Shown here: in pieces, positions 1-6,476 of the stretch
How the letters are laid out: each line of letters begins with the position of its first letter
How positions within the stretch are numbered: position 1 is the first letter of the stretch
NCBI GenBank assembly: GCA_002422795.1
Contig: DITJ01000048.1
Span: forward strand, 1-11,175
DNA: 11,175 nucleotides
Direction: 5' to 3'
Source of the DNA: Alphaproteobacteria bacterium UBA6187
GTDB lineage: Bacteria; Pseudomonadota; Alphaproteobacteria; Rickettsiales; UBA6187
The notes under the pieces: generated by a model
The model's input: only the letters and a program-made list of their open reading frames with translations
Databases searched by the model: none
What the model was told of the DNA's origin: nothing
Program-made: the position numbers and the translations under genes

Positions 1-395
1 ATAGCTGGTTTGGCAAGAACCGTAAAAGCTCTGATAAAATGATAATCCTCGGTGATTTTAATATTGCGCCGATGGAGCATGATGTGTGGTCTAGCAAGCA
101 ACTTAAGAATGTTGTATCGCACACTGAACCCGAAATAACTAGGTTGAATGCACTTCGTGCAGGACTAGATTGGGTGGATATTGGCAGGCATTTCGTGCCA
201 GAAACTGAAAAATTATATAGCTGGTGGAGCTACCGCAATAAGGATTGGCGGAAATCCAACCGCGGCCGCAGGCTTGACCATATTTGGACAACTCCGGTAT
301 TAAAAGACAGGCTGAAATCACATGAAGTGCTAGTTGATGTGCGCGACTGGACCCAGCCATCCGACCATGTGCCGGTTGTTGCGGAGTTTAATTAG
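1..395 (+). CDS. xth: exodeoxyribonuclease III, C-terminal part (5' end outside window)
   Basis: This is the C-terminal part of an exonuclease III / AP endonuclease of the EEP (exonuclease-endonuclease-phosphatase) superfamily, which cuts DNA at abasic sites and removes nucleotides from 3' ends in base-excision repair. The frame is open from position 3, so the gene starts upstream of the window. Visible family motifs, in order, are GDFNIAP (catalytic Asp and Asn of the nuclease core), YSWWSYR, GRRLDHIW (the Asp before the His) and the terminal SDHVPVV, which carries the catalytic Asp-His pair. Spacing and order match the last 120-130 residues of family members of about 260 residues. The stop is TAG at 393-395, and a spacer of about 250 bp follows, so it is probably the last gene of its transcript. 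The family call is firm; whether it is xthA-like or a second paralogue cannot be told from this part. Confidence 0.93.
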   Translation, partial: SWFGKNRKSSDKMIILGDFNIAPMEHDVWSSKQLKNVVSHTEPEITRLNALRAGLDWVDIGRHFVPETEKLYSWWSYRNKDWRKSNRGRRLDHIWTTPVLKDRLKSHEVLVDVRDWTQPSDHVPVVAEFN

Positions 396-530
396 TCAGA
401 TTCCCGGCTCTCAATATTACATGTAAATAGTTGGTTGCTGGACTTTTTCTACTCTCGTTTGAAGACCTCTGAATAATTCAACTCGAACAAACTTTTCACC
501 ACCAGAATTGCAGAAAATACTCCGAAAATT

Positions 531-555
531 CAGATCTTTATGCAAATAAGATCTG
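531..555. promoter_or_regulatory. perfect inverted repeat upstream of the prepilin promoter (possible operator)
   Basis: The sequence holds CAGATCTT (531-538), a 9-nt spacer, and AAGATCTG (548-555), an exact 8-bp inverted repeat. It lies about 45 bp upstream of the extended -10 box of the prepilin-like gene and is not followed by a T-run, so it does not look like an intrinsic terminator for xth. A binding site for a dimeric regulator is a reasonable inference, but no regulator is identified. Confidence 0.35.
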
Positions 556-598
556 TTATAAACAAAACAATAAAATTCCATCTTAATTTATACAGTTT

Positions 599-607
599 TG
601 CTATAAT
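599..607 (+). promoter_or_regulatory. extended -10 promoter of the prepilin-like gene
   Basis: TGCTATAAT is a perfect extended -10 element (TG-n-TATAAT). No convincing -35 box lies 16-18 bp upstream, which is usual for extended -10 promoters. It would start transcription near 614, giving a leader of about 36 nt before the ATG at 650. Confidence 0.55.
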
Positions 608-649
608 TAAGTTTCGTAGAAATAGTAAAGTTAGCTTTTGCAGATAGTT

Positions 650-1330
650 ATGAAAAAGAAAAATACCAATGGTTTCACAATTATTGAGCTTTCAATAGTT
701 ATAGTTATTATTGGTCTGATAATAGCTGGCGTGACTGCAGGGATAAGCCTTGTGAACTCAGCTAAATTAGCACACACTGCATCTGAGTTGCGCAAGTTTG
801 AAGTTGCATATAGTACGTTTCGCTCGCAATATAATGCAATACCGGGTGATATGAAAAATGCCAGTTCATACTTTAGTGGGGTTGGCAACGGCAATGGCGA
901 TGCATTGATTAAAAATAATCTGGTTTTTGAGCATTACTTTGTTTGGCAGCATTTGAGCAGCGCTGGATTAATTCCAGGGTCTTATACTAATTTGGGAAGT
1001 GTGCAGGCGTATTTAAATCATCCTGCTTCTGATTTTGGAGTATTTGGAGTTATTAGCGACCCTATTTTCCAAGGAAAAGTAAGGAATAAGCTTGCAATCG
1101 CCAAAACTAATAATAGTGATTGCAGTTGGTGTAATTCATCCATGACCCCAATAGATGCAAAAAATCTTGATGTAAAGATGGATGACGGAATGGCTTCTAA
1201 AGGCAGGCTTCTAGGAGTAGATGGCGGAAACAACGCAGGCTCTTGTTCTGCAGTATGGAATGCTGCTCCAGGTTCTAATTATAAAGTAAATTCTATTATA
1301 GCGTGCAGAATGTTTTATCTTATACAATAA
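650..1330 (+). CDS. type IV prepilin-like protein (N-terminal cleavage/methylation domain)
   Basis: This 226-residue protein begins with a short basic leader and a class III signal: MKKKNTNG|FTIIE, in which prepilin peptidase would cut after Gly8, leaving an N-methylated Phe with Glu at position +5. A hydrophobic helix of about 22 residues (9-30) follows and would anchor the subunit in the inner membrane before assembly. The segment FRSQYNAIPGDMKNA after the helix resembles a motif I associate with alphaproteobacterial pseudopilins. The globular part is rich in Gly, Asn and Ser and has a CSWC pair plus two further Cys near the end. An in-frame TTG at 638 is possible, but the ATG at 650 gives a normal leader and is preferred; there is no strong Shine-Dalgarno sequence. 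No other pilus or type II secretion gene lies nearby, so it is an orphan subunit. Its substrate or role cannot be inferred. Confidence 0.85.
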   Translation: MKKKNTNGFTIIELSIVIVIIGLIIAGVTAGISLVNSAKLAHTASELRKFEVAYSTFRSQYNAIPGDMKNASSYFSGVGNGNGDALIKNNLVFEHYFVWQHLSSAGLIPGSYTNLGSVQAYLNHPASDFGVFGVISDPIFQGKVRNKLAIAKTNNSDCSWCNSSMTPIDAKNLDVKMDDGMASKGRLLGVDGGNNAGSCSAVWNAAPGSNYKVNSIIACRMFYLIQ

Positions 1331-1369
1331 ACACCCATACCTGACACCAGCAATATTACACCTATCATC

Positions 1370-1375
1370 TATAAT
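1370..1375 (+). promoter_or_regulatory. possible -10 box for prs
   Basis: TATAAT lies about 75 bp upstream of the prs start. A CTGACA at 1341-1346 resembles a -35 box, but the spacing (23 bp) is too long for an ordinary sigma70 promoter, so only the -10 hexamer supports this call. Confidence 0.3.
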
Positions 1376-1449
1376 CAGTGCTTTACATTACGCCCAGAGT
1401 CTGCTAAATCTCGCCCCCTTTTTAAGGGAGCTTATAAAAGCAGGGCAAA

Positions 1450-2382
1450 ATGAAGTTAATATCGGGCAATAGTAATCTGCCGCTTGCTGCGGATATAGCA
1501 AAATATCTTGATGACGGGCTTACCAACGCTACTATAAAGCGCTTTGCCGATATGGAAATTTTTGTTGAAATACACGAAAATATGCGCGGAAAAGATGTGT
1601 TCGTAATACAGTCAACTGGTTTTCCTGCAAATGATAATATCATGGAATTACTGGTGGTTATGGATGCCTTGAAAAGGTCGTCTGCAAAGCGTATAACTGC
1701 GGTAATCCCATATTTTGGATATGCGCGCCAGGATAGGAAGCCAGCCCCGCGTACCCCGATTTCAGCTAAACTTGTTGCAAATATAATAACAGCTGCTGGA
1801 GCAGACCGCATACTCAGCCTTGATATGCACGCCGCGCAAATCCAGGGATTTTTTGATATTCCTGTTGATAATCTTTATGCAGCGCCGGTGTTTAGCCGTG
1901 ATATTGAAGAGCATTTTGAAAAAGGCAATGTTGTAGTTATATCGCCGGATGTTGGCGGTGTGGTTCGCGCAAGGGCGCTTGCAAACAGGATACATGCCTC
2001 GCTTGCAATCGTTGATAAAAGGCGCGAAAGAGCCGGTGTTTCTGAGGTTATGAACATTATTGGTGATGTGGAAGGAAAAGATTGCATAATTGTAGACGAT
2101 ATTGTAGATTCCGCCGGAACTTTGTGCAATGCCGCAGAAGCTTTGATGAAAGAAGGTGCAAAAAGCGTAAGTGCCTATATTACCCATGGGGTGCTTTCAG
2201 GAAAAGCTCTGGAGAGGATCGCGAATTCTGCTCTGAAAGAGCTGGTGATTACTGATAGTATCCAGCCTACAGATGCGGTAAAGGCTGTAAAAAATATAAG
2301 GATTCTTTCCATTGCGCCACTTATGGCAGAAGCCGTGAAAAGGATTGCTGAGGAAACTTCGGTTTCAAGTTTATTTGATTAA
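1450..2382 (+). CDS. prs: ribose-phosphate pyrophosphokinase (PRPP synthetase)
   Basis: This cytoplasmic enzyme transfers pyrophosphate from ATP to ribose 5-phosphate, making PRPP for purine, pyrimidine, NAD, histidine and tryptophan synthesis. At 310 residues it has the normal class I length. Visible motifs are the ATP-binding flexible loop YFGYARQDRKPAPRTPISAK (residues 88-107), DMHAAQIQGFF (125-135), the KRR signature (190-192) and the PRPP-binding loop VDDIVDSAGTL (215-225). The flexible loop is shorter than the E. coli form and has the composition I associate with Alphaproteobacteria. The ATG at 1450 is preceded by AGGG at 1442-1445, a weak ribosome site. rplY follows after 73 bp and then pth; this order is common in Alphaproteobacteria. 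The nadC product, also encoded in this window, uses PRPP. Confidence 0.98.
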   Translation: MKLISGNSNLPLAADIAKYLDDGLTNATIKRFADMEIFVEIHENMRGKDVFVIQSTGFPANDNIMELLVVMDALKRSSAKRITAVIPYFGYARQDRKPAPRTPISAKLVANIITAAGADRILSLDMHAAQIQGFFDIPVDNLYAAPVFSRDIEEHFEKGNVVVISPDVGGVVRARALANRIHASLAIVDKRRERAGVSEVMNIIGDVEGKDCIIVDDIVDSAGTLCNAAEALMKEGAKSVSAYITHGVLSGKALERIANSALKELVITDSIQPTDAVKAVKNIRILSIAPLMAEAVKRIAEETSVSSLFD

Positions 2383-2443
2383 ATTGGTTAATTAGAAAGT
2401 GGGGGGGCCGTATGTTCGGTATTCTTTTGTTCTATAATTTTAA

Positions 2444-2450
2444 AAGGAGA
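2444..2450 (+). promoter_or_regulatory. strong ribosome binding site for rplY
   Basis: AAGGAGA lies 5-6 nt before the rplY ATG at 2456. It is the strongest Shine-Dalgarno match I saw in the window, which fits a highly expressed ribosomal protein. A TATAAT at 2433-2438 just before it would leave almost no leader and is probably chance. Confidence 0.7.
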
Positions 2451-2455
2451 TAAAA

Positions 2456-3124
2456 ATGTCAGGTGTTGTTGGGACTATCAGCGCGAGCCTTAGGGAAAAA
2501 ACTGGTAAAGGAGTAGCAAGAAGCTTGCGCCGTGAGGGTCGTATCCCTGGTATTATATATGGTGGTGGTAAAAAAGAAGTTAAAATTTCTTTGAACATCA
2601 AAGAATTAGCAACTGAAAACAGCCGTGGACACTTTACTTCAAAAATCTATGTACTTGATGCAGGCGAGCAAAAGTTCCGTGTGCTTCCGCAGGCTGTACA
2701 GCTTCATCCGGTAACAGATGTTCCTGAACATGCAGATTTTATCCATGTGGAGCCAGGTTCTGAAATTAAAGTAAAAGTAAAAGTGGTATTCCGTAATACA
2801 GATAAATCACCTGGAATTAAGCGTGGTGGTGTACTTAACGTAATCAGGCACGATATTGAGCTTCTTTGCAGGGAAGACAGGATTCCTACAAAACTTGAGC
2901 TTGACCTTTCCGGTCTACAAATCGGCGATAGCCTGCATATAAGCAATGTGGCGCTTCCTGAAGGTGCAAGACCAACTATTACCAGCCGTGACTTTACAAT
3001 TGCAACTATTGTTGGCCGTATGAAAGACGAAGCTGAAGAAGCTACTCTTCTTGCTAACCGTGCTGCTACTGCTAGTGCTGCTGCCGCTGCTGAAGCTGCA
3101 AAAACAGATACTAAAAAGAAGTAA
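2456..3124 (+). CDS. rplY: 50S ribosomal protein L25/general stress protein Ctc
   Basis: This is the two-domain form of L25 (Ctc/TL5 type), which binds 5S rRNA in the large subunit. The N-terminal L25 domain (about residues 6-95) has the conserved KGVARSLRREGRIPGIIYGGG-type segment (18-38), which contacts 5S rRNA, and a HVDF-like ADFIHV strand. The C-terminal CTC beta domain (about 100-190) contains GGVLNVIRHDIELLC and LDLSGLQIGDSLHISNV. The last 25 residues are an Ala-rich tail ending in KTDTKKK, of the low-complexity kind many alphaproteobacterial L25 proteins carry. At 222 residues it is slightly longer than the usual 200-210, mainly through this tail. It lies between prs and pth on the same strand. 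A fold-back repeat begins 9 bp after its stop codon. Confidence 0.97.
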   Translation: MSGVVGTISASLREKTGKGVARSLRREGRIPGIIYGGGKKEVKISLNIKELATENSRGHFTSKIYVLDAGEQKFRVLPQAVQLHPVTDVPEHADFIHVEPGSEIKVKVKVVFRNTDKSPGIKRGGVLNVIRHDIELLCREDRIPTKLELDLSGLQIGDSLHISNVALPEGARPTITSRDFTIATIVGRMKDEAEEATLLANRAATASAAAAAEAAKTDTKKK

Positions 3125-3133
3125 TTTACGTAA

Positions 3134-3213
3134 GGGATTGGGGATTAGGGATTAGGGTATAGAAAATTACCTTCTTTCTTAACCCCAATCCCTAATCCCT
3201 AATCCCCATACCC
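3134..3213. repeat. fold-back element of GGGATTA heptamers between rplY and pth
   Basis: The left arm (about 3134-3160) is built of 7-bp units GGGATTG-GGGATTA-GGGATTA-GGGTATA. The right arm (about 3183-3213) is the reverse complement, with units CCCCAAT/CCCTAAT/CCCTAAT/CCCCATA. The centre of both arms pairs exactly over GGGGATTAGGGATTAGGG, with a 20-25-nt loop. It ends only about 5 bp before the pth ATG. No T-run follows, so it is not a classic intrinsic terminator. Its heptameric, self-complementary design matches the two elements in murE. Confidence 0.85.
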
Positions 3214-3218
3214 TATCT

Positions 3219-3809
3219 ATGTTTCTTATAGTTGGCCTTGGTAATCCAGGCAAAGAATACGAAAACACCAGGCATAACATAGGCTTTATGGTTGCGGATA
3301 GCATTTCCGCCCATTATAATTTTTTCAAATCAAAAAATAAATTTTTCAGTGAAGCCGCTGAAGGTTCCATTGAAGGCCAGAAAATTGTGGTGATAAAACC
3401 GCAAACCTATATGAACAGGTCTGGTAAAGCGGTTCTTGAAGCTGCCAATTTCCTGAAAATTCCACTGGAAAATATAATAGTTATCCATGATGATTTGGAT
3501 CTTAACTTAGGCAAGATGCGCGTGAAAACCGGTGGTGGCAGTGGTGGTCATAACGGTCTGAAGGATATAGATGCAAGGCTTGGTAAGGAATATAAGCGTG
3601 TGCGCGTAGGCATCGGCCACCCTGGGGATAAAGATATGGTTTCAAGTTATGTACTTCATAAATTTGCAAAAGAAGAGCATCCGCTTGTGGAAAAAATGAT
3701 AGAAGAAATTGCCAGGAATATAGATGTTCTTCTATCTGGCAAAAATGATTTATTTATGACTAAAGTTGCATCCTTCCAAGTTGCCGCACAGCCTCCGAAA
3801 GCACAATAG
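3219..3809 (+). CDS. pth: peptidyl-tRNA hydrolase
   Basis: Pth releases peptides from peptidyl-tRNAs that drop off the ribosome, recycling the tRNA; the bacterial Pth1 type is normally essential. The 196-residue length is typical. Active-site residues expected from the E. coli enzyme are present: Asn9 and His19 (GLGNPGKEYENTRHNIG), Asn66 (PQTYMN), Asp91 (HDDLDL) and Asn112 (GGGSGGHNGLKDI). The start at 3219 is forced, because later Met codons would remove Asn9 and His19. No Shine-Dalgarno sequence lies between the fold-back repeat and the ATG, which is odd: initiation must depend on the repeat arm, on coupling to rplY, or on an unusual leader. The last 50 bp overlap the 3' end of trmL on the other strand. 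Confidence 0.97.
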   Translation: MFLIVGLGNPGKEYENTRHNIGFMVADSISAHYNFFKSKNKFFSEAAEGSIEGQKIVVIKPQTYMNRSGKAVLEAANFLKIPLENIIVIHDDLDLNLGKMRVKTGGGSGGHNGLKDIDARLGKEYKRVRVGIGHPGDKDMVSSYVLHKFAKEEHPLVEKMIEEIARNIDVLLSGKNDLFMTKVASFQVAAQPPKAQ

Positions 3810-4221
3810 CCCCCGCAACTGCTACATTAAGTGAGCGCAGGCCCTCTTGCATTGGTATGGTAACGGCATTATCACCGCAATAATCTGATACTTCATGCGG
3901 CACACCGGATGTTTCCCGTCCCAGTAATAATATATCCCCCATTTTGTAGGAGAAGTCTGTGTAAGCGGTAGTAGCCCTGCCTGAAAGGAGTATTATGCGG
4001 TGGTTATTCGAACTCGCCCAATTTACAAAATCTTTCCAGCAATTATGGCGGGTATAGGTTACATGTTCAATATAATCCATGCCTGCGCGTTTAATTTTCC
4101 TGTCATCAAATGCGAAACCGCATGGCTCAATAATTTCAACTGTTGCTCCAAAACATGCGGCAGTGCGTAAATTAGTCCCTAAATTCTGCGGTATATCCGG
4201 CTGGTAAAGTGCTAATTTCAA
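3760..4221 (-). CDS. trmL: tRNA (cytidine/uridine(34)-2'-O)-methyltransferase TrmL
   Basis: This 153-residue SPOUT-class methyltransferase modifies the 2'-O of the wobble base of tRNA-Leu isoacceptors using S-adenosylmethionine. The start of the domain is PDIPQNLGTNLRTAA (residues 8-22). The trefoil-knot motifs that bind the cofactor are LLLGRETSGVP (98-108), TIPM (121-124) and the RSLNVAVAGAIVLSEA segment (129-144). The start is TTG at 4221; no ATG lies near, and family members begin at this point of the domain, so TTG is well supported. GGAA at a suitable distance upstream may serve as the ribosome site. The gene converges with pth and overlaps its coding region by 50 bp, so the C-terminal residues of both proteins are encoded by the same DNA. 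Confidence 0.95.
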   Translation of the reverse strand: MKLALYQPDIPQNLGTNLRTAACFGATVEIIEPCGFAFDDRKIKRAGMDYIEHVTYTRHNCWKDFVNWASSNNHRIILLSGRATTAYTDFSYKMGDILLLGRETSGVPHEVSDYCGDNAVTIPMQEGLRSLNVAVAGAIVLSEAVRQLGRMQL

Positions 4222-4310
4222 AGGTTATTCCGTCCCTTTATTTTCTTATATTAAATTATTTGGATTTAATTATTATTTATATTTATTTTAATAAATATTT
4301 AAAACTATTA

Positions 4311-4319
4311 TGTTATAAT
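4311..4319 (+). promoter_or_regulatory. extended -10 promoter of the lipoprotein array
   Basis: TGTTATAAT is a perfect extended -10 element in a very AT-rich divergent spacer (4222-4350). Transcription would start near 4326, and an AGGA at 4339-4342 gives a good ribosome site for the first lipoprotein at 4351. The five lipoprotein genes overlap or lie within 15 bp of each other with no further obvious promoter, so this probably drives the whole array. Confidence 0.6.
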
Positions 4320-4350
4320 AAAGTATATATATAAATATAGGAAATGAATA

Positions 4351-4722
4351 ATGACCAGGGTTTGGCTGTTAATGGGATGTATTGTAGTTCTTGCAGCATG
4401 TGGTGAAAGGGCGGATAGGAAGCCCACTTATGTTGTTCCTAAATCAGAAAGGTTTTTAGGGGTTATGTCTTATGATACTTTTAAGCCAAGGGCGTATCAA
4501 AGTAGGATTAATACCAATACCCCGGCAGACCCCAATGATAGTTATTCCAGGGGGTACAAGGATGGGTGCCAAACTATGAATAGTGCAGTAGGTACGGGAC
4601 TGGCAAGGACAAGGGGGCCAAGCATTAAGTCTGATGAACTCATAAATGATGCCTGGTATTTACGTGGGTATGGAGATGCAACAACCGCATGTACGTTTGT
4701 TCTGGATTGGGAATTACATTGA
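4351..4722 (+). CDS. array lipoprotein 1 (divergent C-x40-C family member)
   Basis: This 123-residue protein has a short lipoprotein signal peptide with lipobox LAAC (Cys17), so it should be lipidated and held in a periplasmic or outer-membrane leaflet. I do not recognise a named family. The mature part has a low-complexity linker rich in Pro, Asn and Thr, then SYSRGYKDGC (Cys73) and, exactly 41 residues later, Cys114 in the context YGDATTAC. The first motif matches the four genes downstream, but the middle SFYxFKQD segment and the YYxxWKD motif are largely lost or changed (WYLRGYGDA). It is therefore the most diverged member, perhaps the founder or a specialised one. It has a good ribosome site, and its TGA stop overlaps a possible TTG start of the next gene, which suggests translational coupling. 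Confidence 0.82.
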   Translation: MTRVWLLMGCIVVLAACGERADRKPTYVVPKSERFLGVMSYDTFKPRAYQSRINTNTPADPNDSYSRGYKDGCQTMNSAVGTGLARTRGPSIKSDELINDAWYLRGYGDATTACTFVLDWELH

Positions 4723-4730
4723 GAAAAAAT

Positions 4731-5069
4731 ATGTTAAACCTTTATAAAATTCTTATTCTAGTAATTATTGTAACTAACCTTGGTGCGTGCAGTAGATATG
4801 CGCATTTGGATGTTGGATGGGCAAAACCACCGGAATTTGATATGTCCCCCCCTCCAGGGCCAGCAATATACCAGCAAGGATATAAAGATGGTTGCGAAAG
4901 CGGCTATTCTGGATATGGATCTAGTGGGCAAAAGATGTTCCATACATGGAAGCAGGATCCTGAATTAGTATCGGATAAAGTGTATTACCAGATATGGAAA
5001 GATGCATATGGCTATTGCGCTTTATATTCGATGATGGAATCTGAGCATGGACTGGGTAACTGGAGATAG
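4731..5069 (+). CDS. array lipoprotein 2 (C-x40-C family)
   Basis: This small predicted lipoprotein (112 residues from the ATG at 4731) has a hydrophobic signal and lipobox LGAC (Cys20). A TTG at 4719, overlapping the previous stop with GGGAA just upstream, is an alternative start that adds four residues. After a Pro-rich linker (PPEFDMSPPPGP), the family domain follows: YQQGYKDGCESG with Cys55, HTWKQDP, then VYYQIWKDAYGYC with Cys96. The two cysteines are 41 residues apart and probably form a disulfide in the oxidising periplasm (inference). The function is unknown. The gene is immediately followed by lipoprotein 3 on the same strand and is very likely co-transcribed with it. Confidence 0.83.
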   Translation: MLNLYKILILVIIVTNLGACSRYAHLDVGWAKPPEFDMSPPPGPAIYQQGYKDGCESGYSGYGSSGQKMFHTWKQDPELVSDKVYYQIWKDAYGYCALYSMMESEHGLGNWR

Positions 5070-5076
5070 GGCTAAA

Positions 5077-5400
5077 ATGGGTAAGAAGTTAATTACAGTA
5101 ATATTGCTTGCATTTCTAATTAGCGGTTGCTCTGATTACAGGCCAATGGTTGGGCCGCCATGGATGCAGGATATGTTAAAAAATGGCCCGGAAGGTGGCT
5201 CAGTAAATTTTAAACTTGGCTGGAGGCATGGTTGTGAAAGCGGCATTTCAGCAACGGCAAACAGGTTGCAAAGAAGCTTTTATAAATTCAGGCAGGATTA
5301 TAGATTGGTTGATAACCCTGATTATTATACTGCATGGAAAACATCATTTGACTATTGCCAAAGATATGTAGCCCAATATTTAAGAAGAAATATAATATAA
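5077..5400 (+). CDS. array lipoprotein 3 (C-x40-C family)
   Basis: This predicted lipoprotein has 107 residues from the ATG at 5077, chosen because MGKKLITVILLAFLISGC is a compact lipoprotein signal with lipobox ISGC (Cys18). Purine-rich GGAGATAGGG just upstream can act as ribosome site and includes the stop codon of the preceding gene. The linker contains GPPWMQDM, similar to MPWIFDQM in lipoprotein 5. The family domain is NFKLGWRHGCESG (Cys53), RSFYKFRQD and DYYTAWKTSFDYC (Cys94), again with 41 residues between the cysteines. It ends soon after the domain, so it is close to the minimal form of the family. I do not recognise a characterised homologue. Confidence 0.84.
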   Translation: MGKKLITVILLAFLISGCSDYRPMVGPPWMQDMLKNGPEGGSVNFKLGWRHGCESGISATANRLQRSFYKFRQDYRLVDNPDYYTAWKTSFDYCQRYVAQYLRRNII

Positions 5401-5404
5401 CAAT

Positions 5405-5839
5405 ATGAAATTATCCTTGAATAACAGCGGAATATATAGAAGGGCATCCTTGTTCGTTATGTTAGGTATAATGCTTGTTTTAGCAGGTTGCGGCGGGCAG
5501 ATATTTAGTGATACTAATGTGTTTGCACCCAAGCCACTCCGCATGGGGAGTCCTGATAAAAATAAGGCCTCACCAGAATATTTGAAGGGCTGGGATGATG
5601 GTTGTAAAAGCGGGCTTTCAACAATGGTGTCTGGATATTACAAGAGTTTCTATGCTTTCAAACAGGACCCTTATATGATTGATAATGTGGTATATTACCA
5701 GGCCTGGAAGGATTCTTATACATATTGTAGGCAATATTCATTCCGTTATAGTTGGGATGCTTATGATAGAACATATAATAAATCACTGGAAAACCCTTTA
5801 TGTATTATTTGTCCGAACGAGCTTGATAGGGCGCAATAA
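5405..5839 (+). CDS. array lipoprotein 4 (C-x40-C family)
   Basis: This 144-residue predicted lipoprotein has a longer signal peptide than its neighbours; the n-region carries RR (12-13) and the lipobox is LAGC (Cys29). It starts four bases after the stop of lipoprotein 3, so coupled translation is likely. The family domain is clear: EYLKGWDDGCKSG (Cys67), KSFYAFKQDP, and VVYYQAWKDSYTYC (Cys108), with the invariant 41-residue distance. A C-terminal extension of about 35 residues includes a second Cys pair (PLCIICP), not seen in the other members. The family is unrecognised, and the role in the envelope is unknown. Confidence 0.85.
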   Translation: MKLSLNNSGIYRRASLFVMLGIMLVLAGCGGQIFSDTNVFAPKPLRMGSPDKNKASPEYLKGWDDGCKSGLSTMVSGYYKSFYAFKQDPYMIDNVVYYQAWKDSYTYCRQYSFRYSWDAYDRTYNKSLENPLCIICPNELDRAQ

Positions 5840-5853
5840 ACTGGAAAAATGCT

Positions 5854-6465
5854 GTGAAAAGGTTACTTAGCATAATTATAATTTCTATAATGATATCAGG
5901 CTGTTATAACGCTCCTGATCCGCTGAAGCCTATGCCATGGATTTTTGACCAGATGCCGAAAGACGCGCCTAATAATTATAAGCGTGGCTGGCGTGATGGC
6001 TGTGAAAGCGGCCTTGCAAATATGACCAACTCAGTTTACAGGAAATTCTATACATTTAGGCAGGATGTATCATTGCGCGAAGATGCTACATATTATAAAG
6101 TATGGAAAGATTTATATACTTTTTGTCGCCATTACGCTTACGGAACACTCCGCCAGAGTGACCAGCGTACAAGGCTTCCAAACAACCTAACTTCTTTCCA
6201 TTCCCAATTTATGGGGGCTGAGGGAATATTTGATAAAGGTTTGCTGCAATTATGGGGACCTGGTGATCCGCTATTATTATTCCAGAAAGTTGGTCCTATC
6301 GGTGGTGATAAATATGTAGGTACCGGCCAAAGTGAACGTGAAGTTGTGGGCGGCCTTAGTGGTCTTGATTATTCAGGGGAGACTTTTCCACTTGGGTTTG
6401 AAAATGGCATGAATATGGATTTTGGCAGTAGTGTGCCATTCTTTGGGGCTTCTGATCCGAGATAG
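5854..6465 (+). CDS. array lipoprotein 5, long form (C-x40-C family)
   Basis: This is the last and longest array member, 203 residues. It starts with GTG at 5854, with GGAAA about 8 nt upstream; the signal MKRLLSIIIISIMISGC has lipobox ISGC (Cys17), which supports this start. The family domain is NNYKRGWRDGCESG (Cys50), RKFYTFRQD and TYYKVWKDLYTFC (Cys91), with the same 41-residue distance. A C-terminal extension of about 105 residues, absent from the others, is rich in Gly, Phe and Pro (for example LQLWGPGDPLLLFQKVG) and has no further Cys. It may be a surface or partner-binding part, but I cannot identify it. Only 11 bp separate its stop from a large palindromic element. Confidence 0.85.
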   Translation: MKRLLSIIIISIMISGCYNAPDPLKPMPWIFDQMPKDAPNNYKRGWRDGCESGLANMTNSVYRKFYTFRQDVSLREDATYYKVWKDLYTFCRHYAYGTLRQSDQRTRLPNNLTSFHSQFMGAEGIFDKGLLQLWGPGDPLLLFQKVGPIGGDKYVGTGQSEREVVGGLSGLDYSGETFPLGFENGMNMDFGSSVPFFGASDPR

Positions 6466-6476
6466 GTGCTATAGTA

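Noticed and set aside
417..426. TTACATGTAA palindrome after xth
   Set aside because: Ten bases of self-complementary AT-rich sequence are expected by chance, and there is no T-run or pairing beyond it.
1411..1430. CCCCCTTTTTAAGGGAG as a terminator of the prepilin gene
   Set aside because: The stem is only about 4-5 bp with no adequate loop and no following T-run; it may be chance.
2401..2407. Run of seven G as a phase-variable tract
   Set aside because: It lies between prs and rplY outside coding sequence and does not sit in a recognisable promoter spacer; probably only a spacer feature.
2433..2438. TATAAT before rplY as a promoter
   Set aside because: The start of transcription would fall in the ribosome site, and no -35 box or extended -10 is present.
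3134..3213. CRISPR or telomere-like array from the GGGATTA units
   Set aside because: The units are contiguous 7-mers without spacers and are arranged as two inverted arms; there are no cas genes and no chromosome end.
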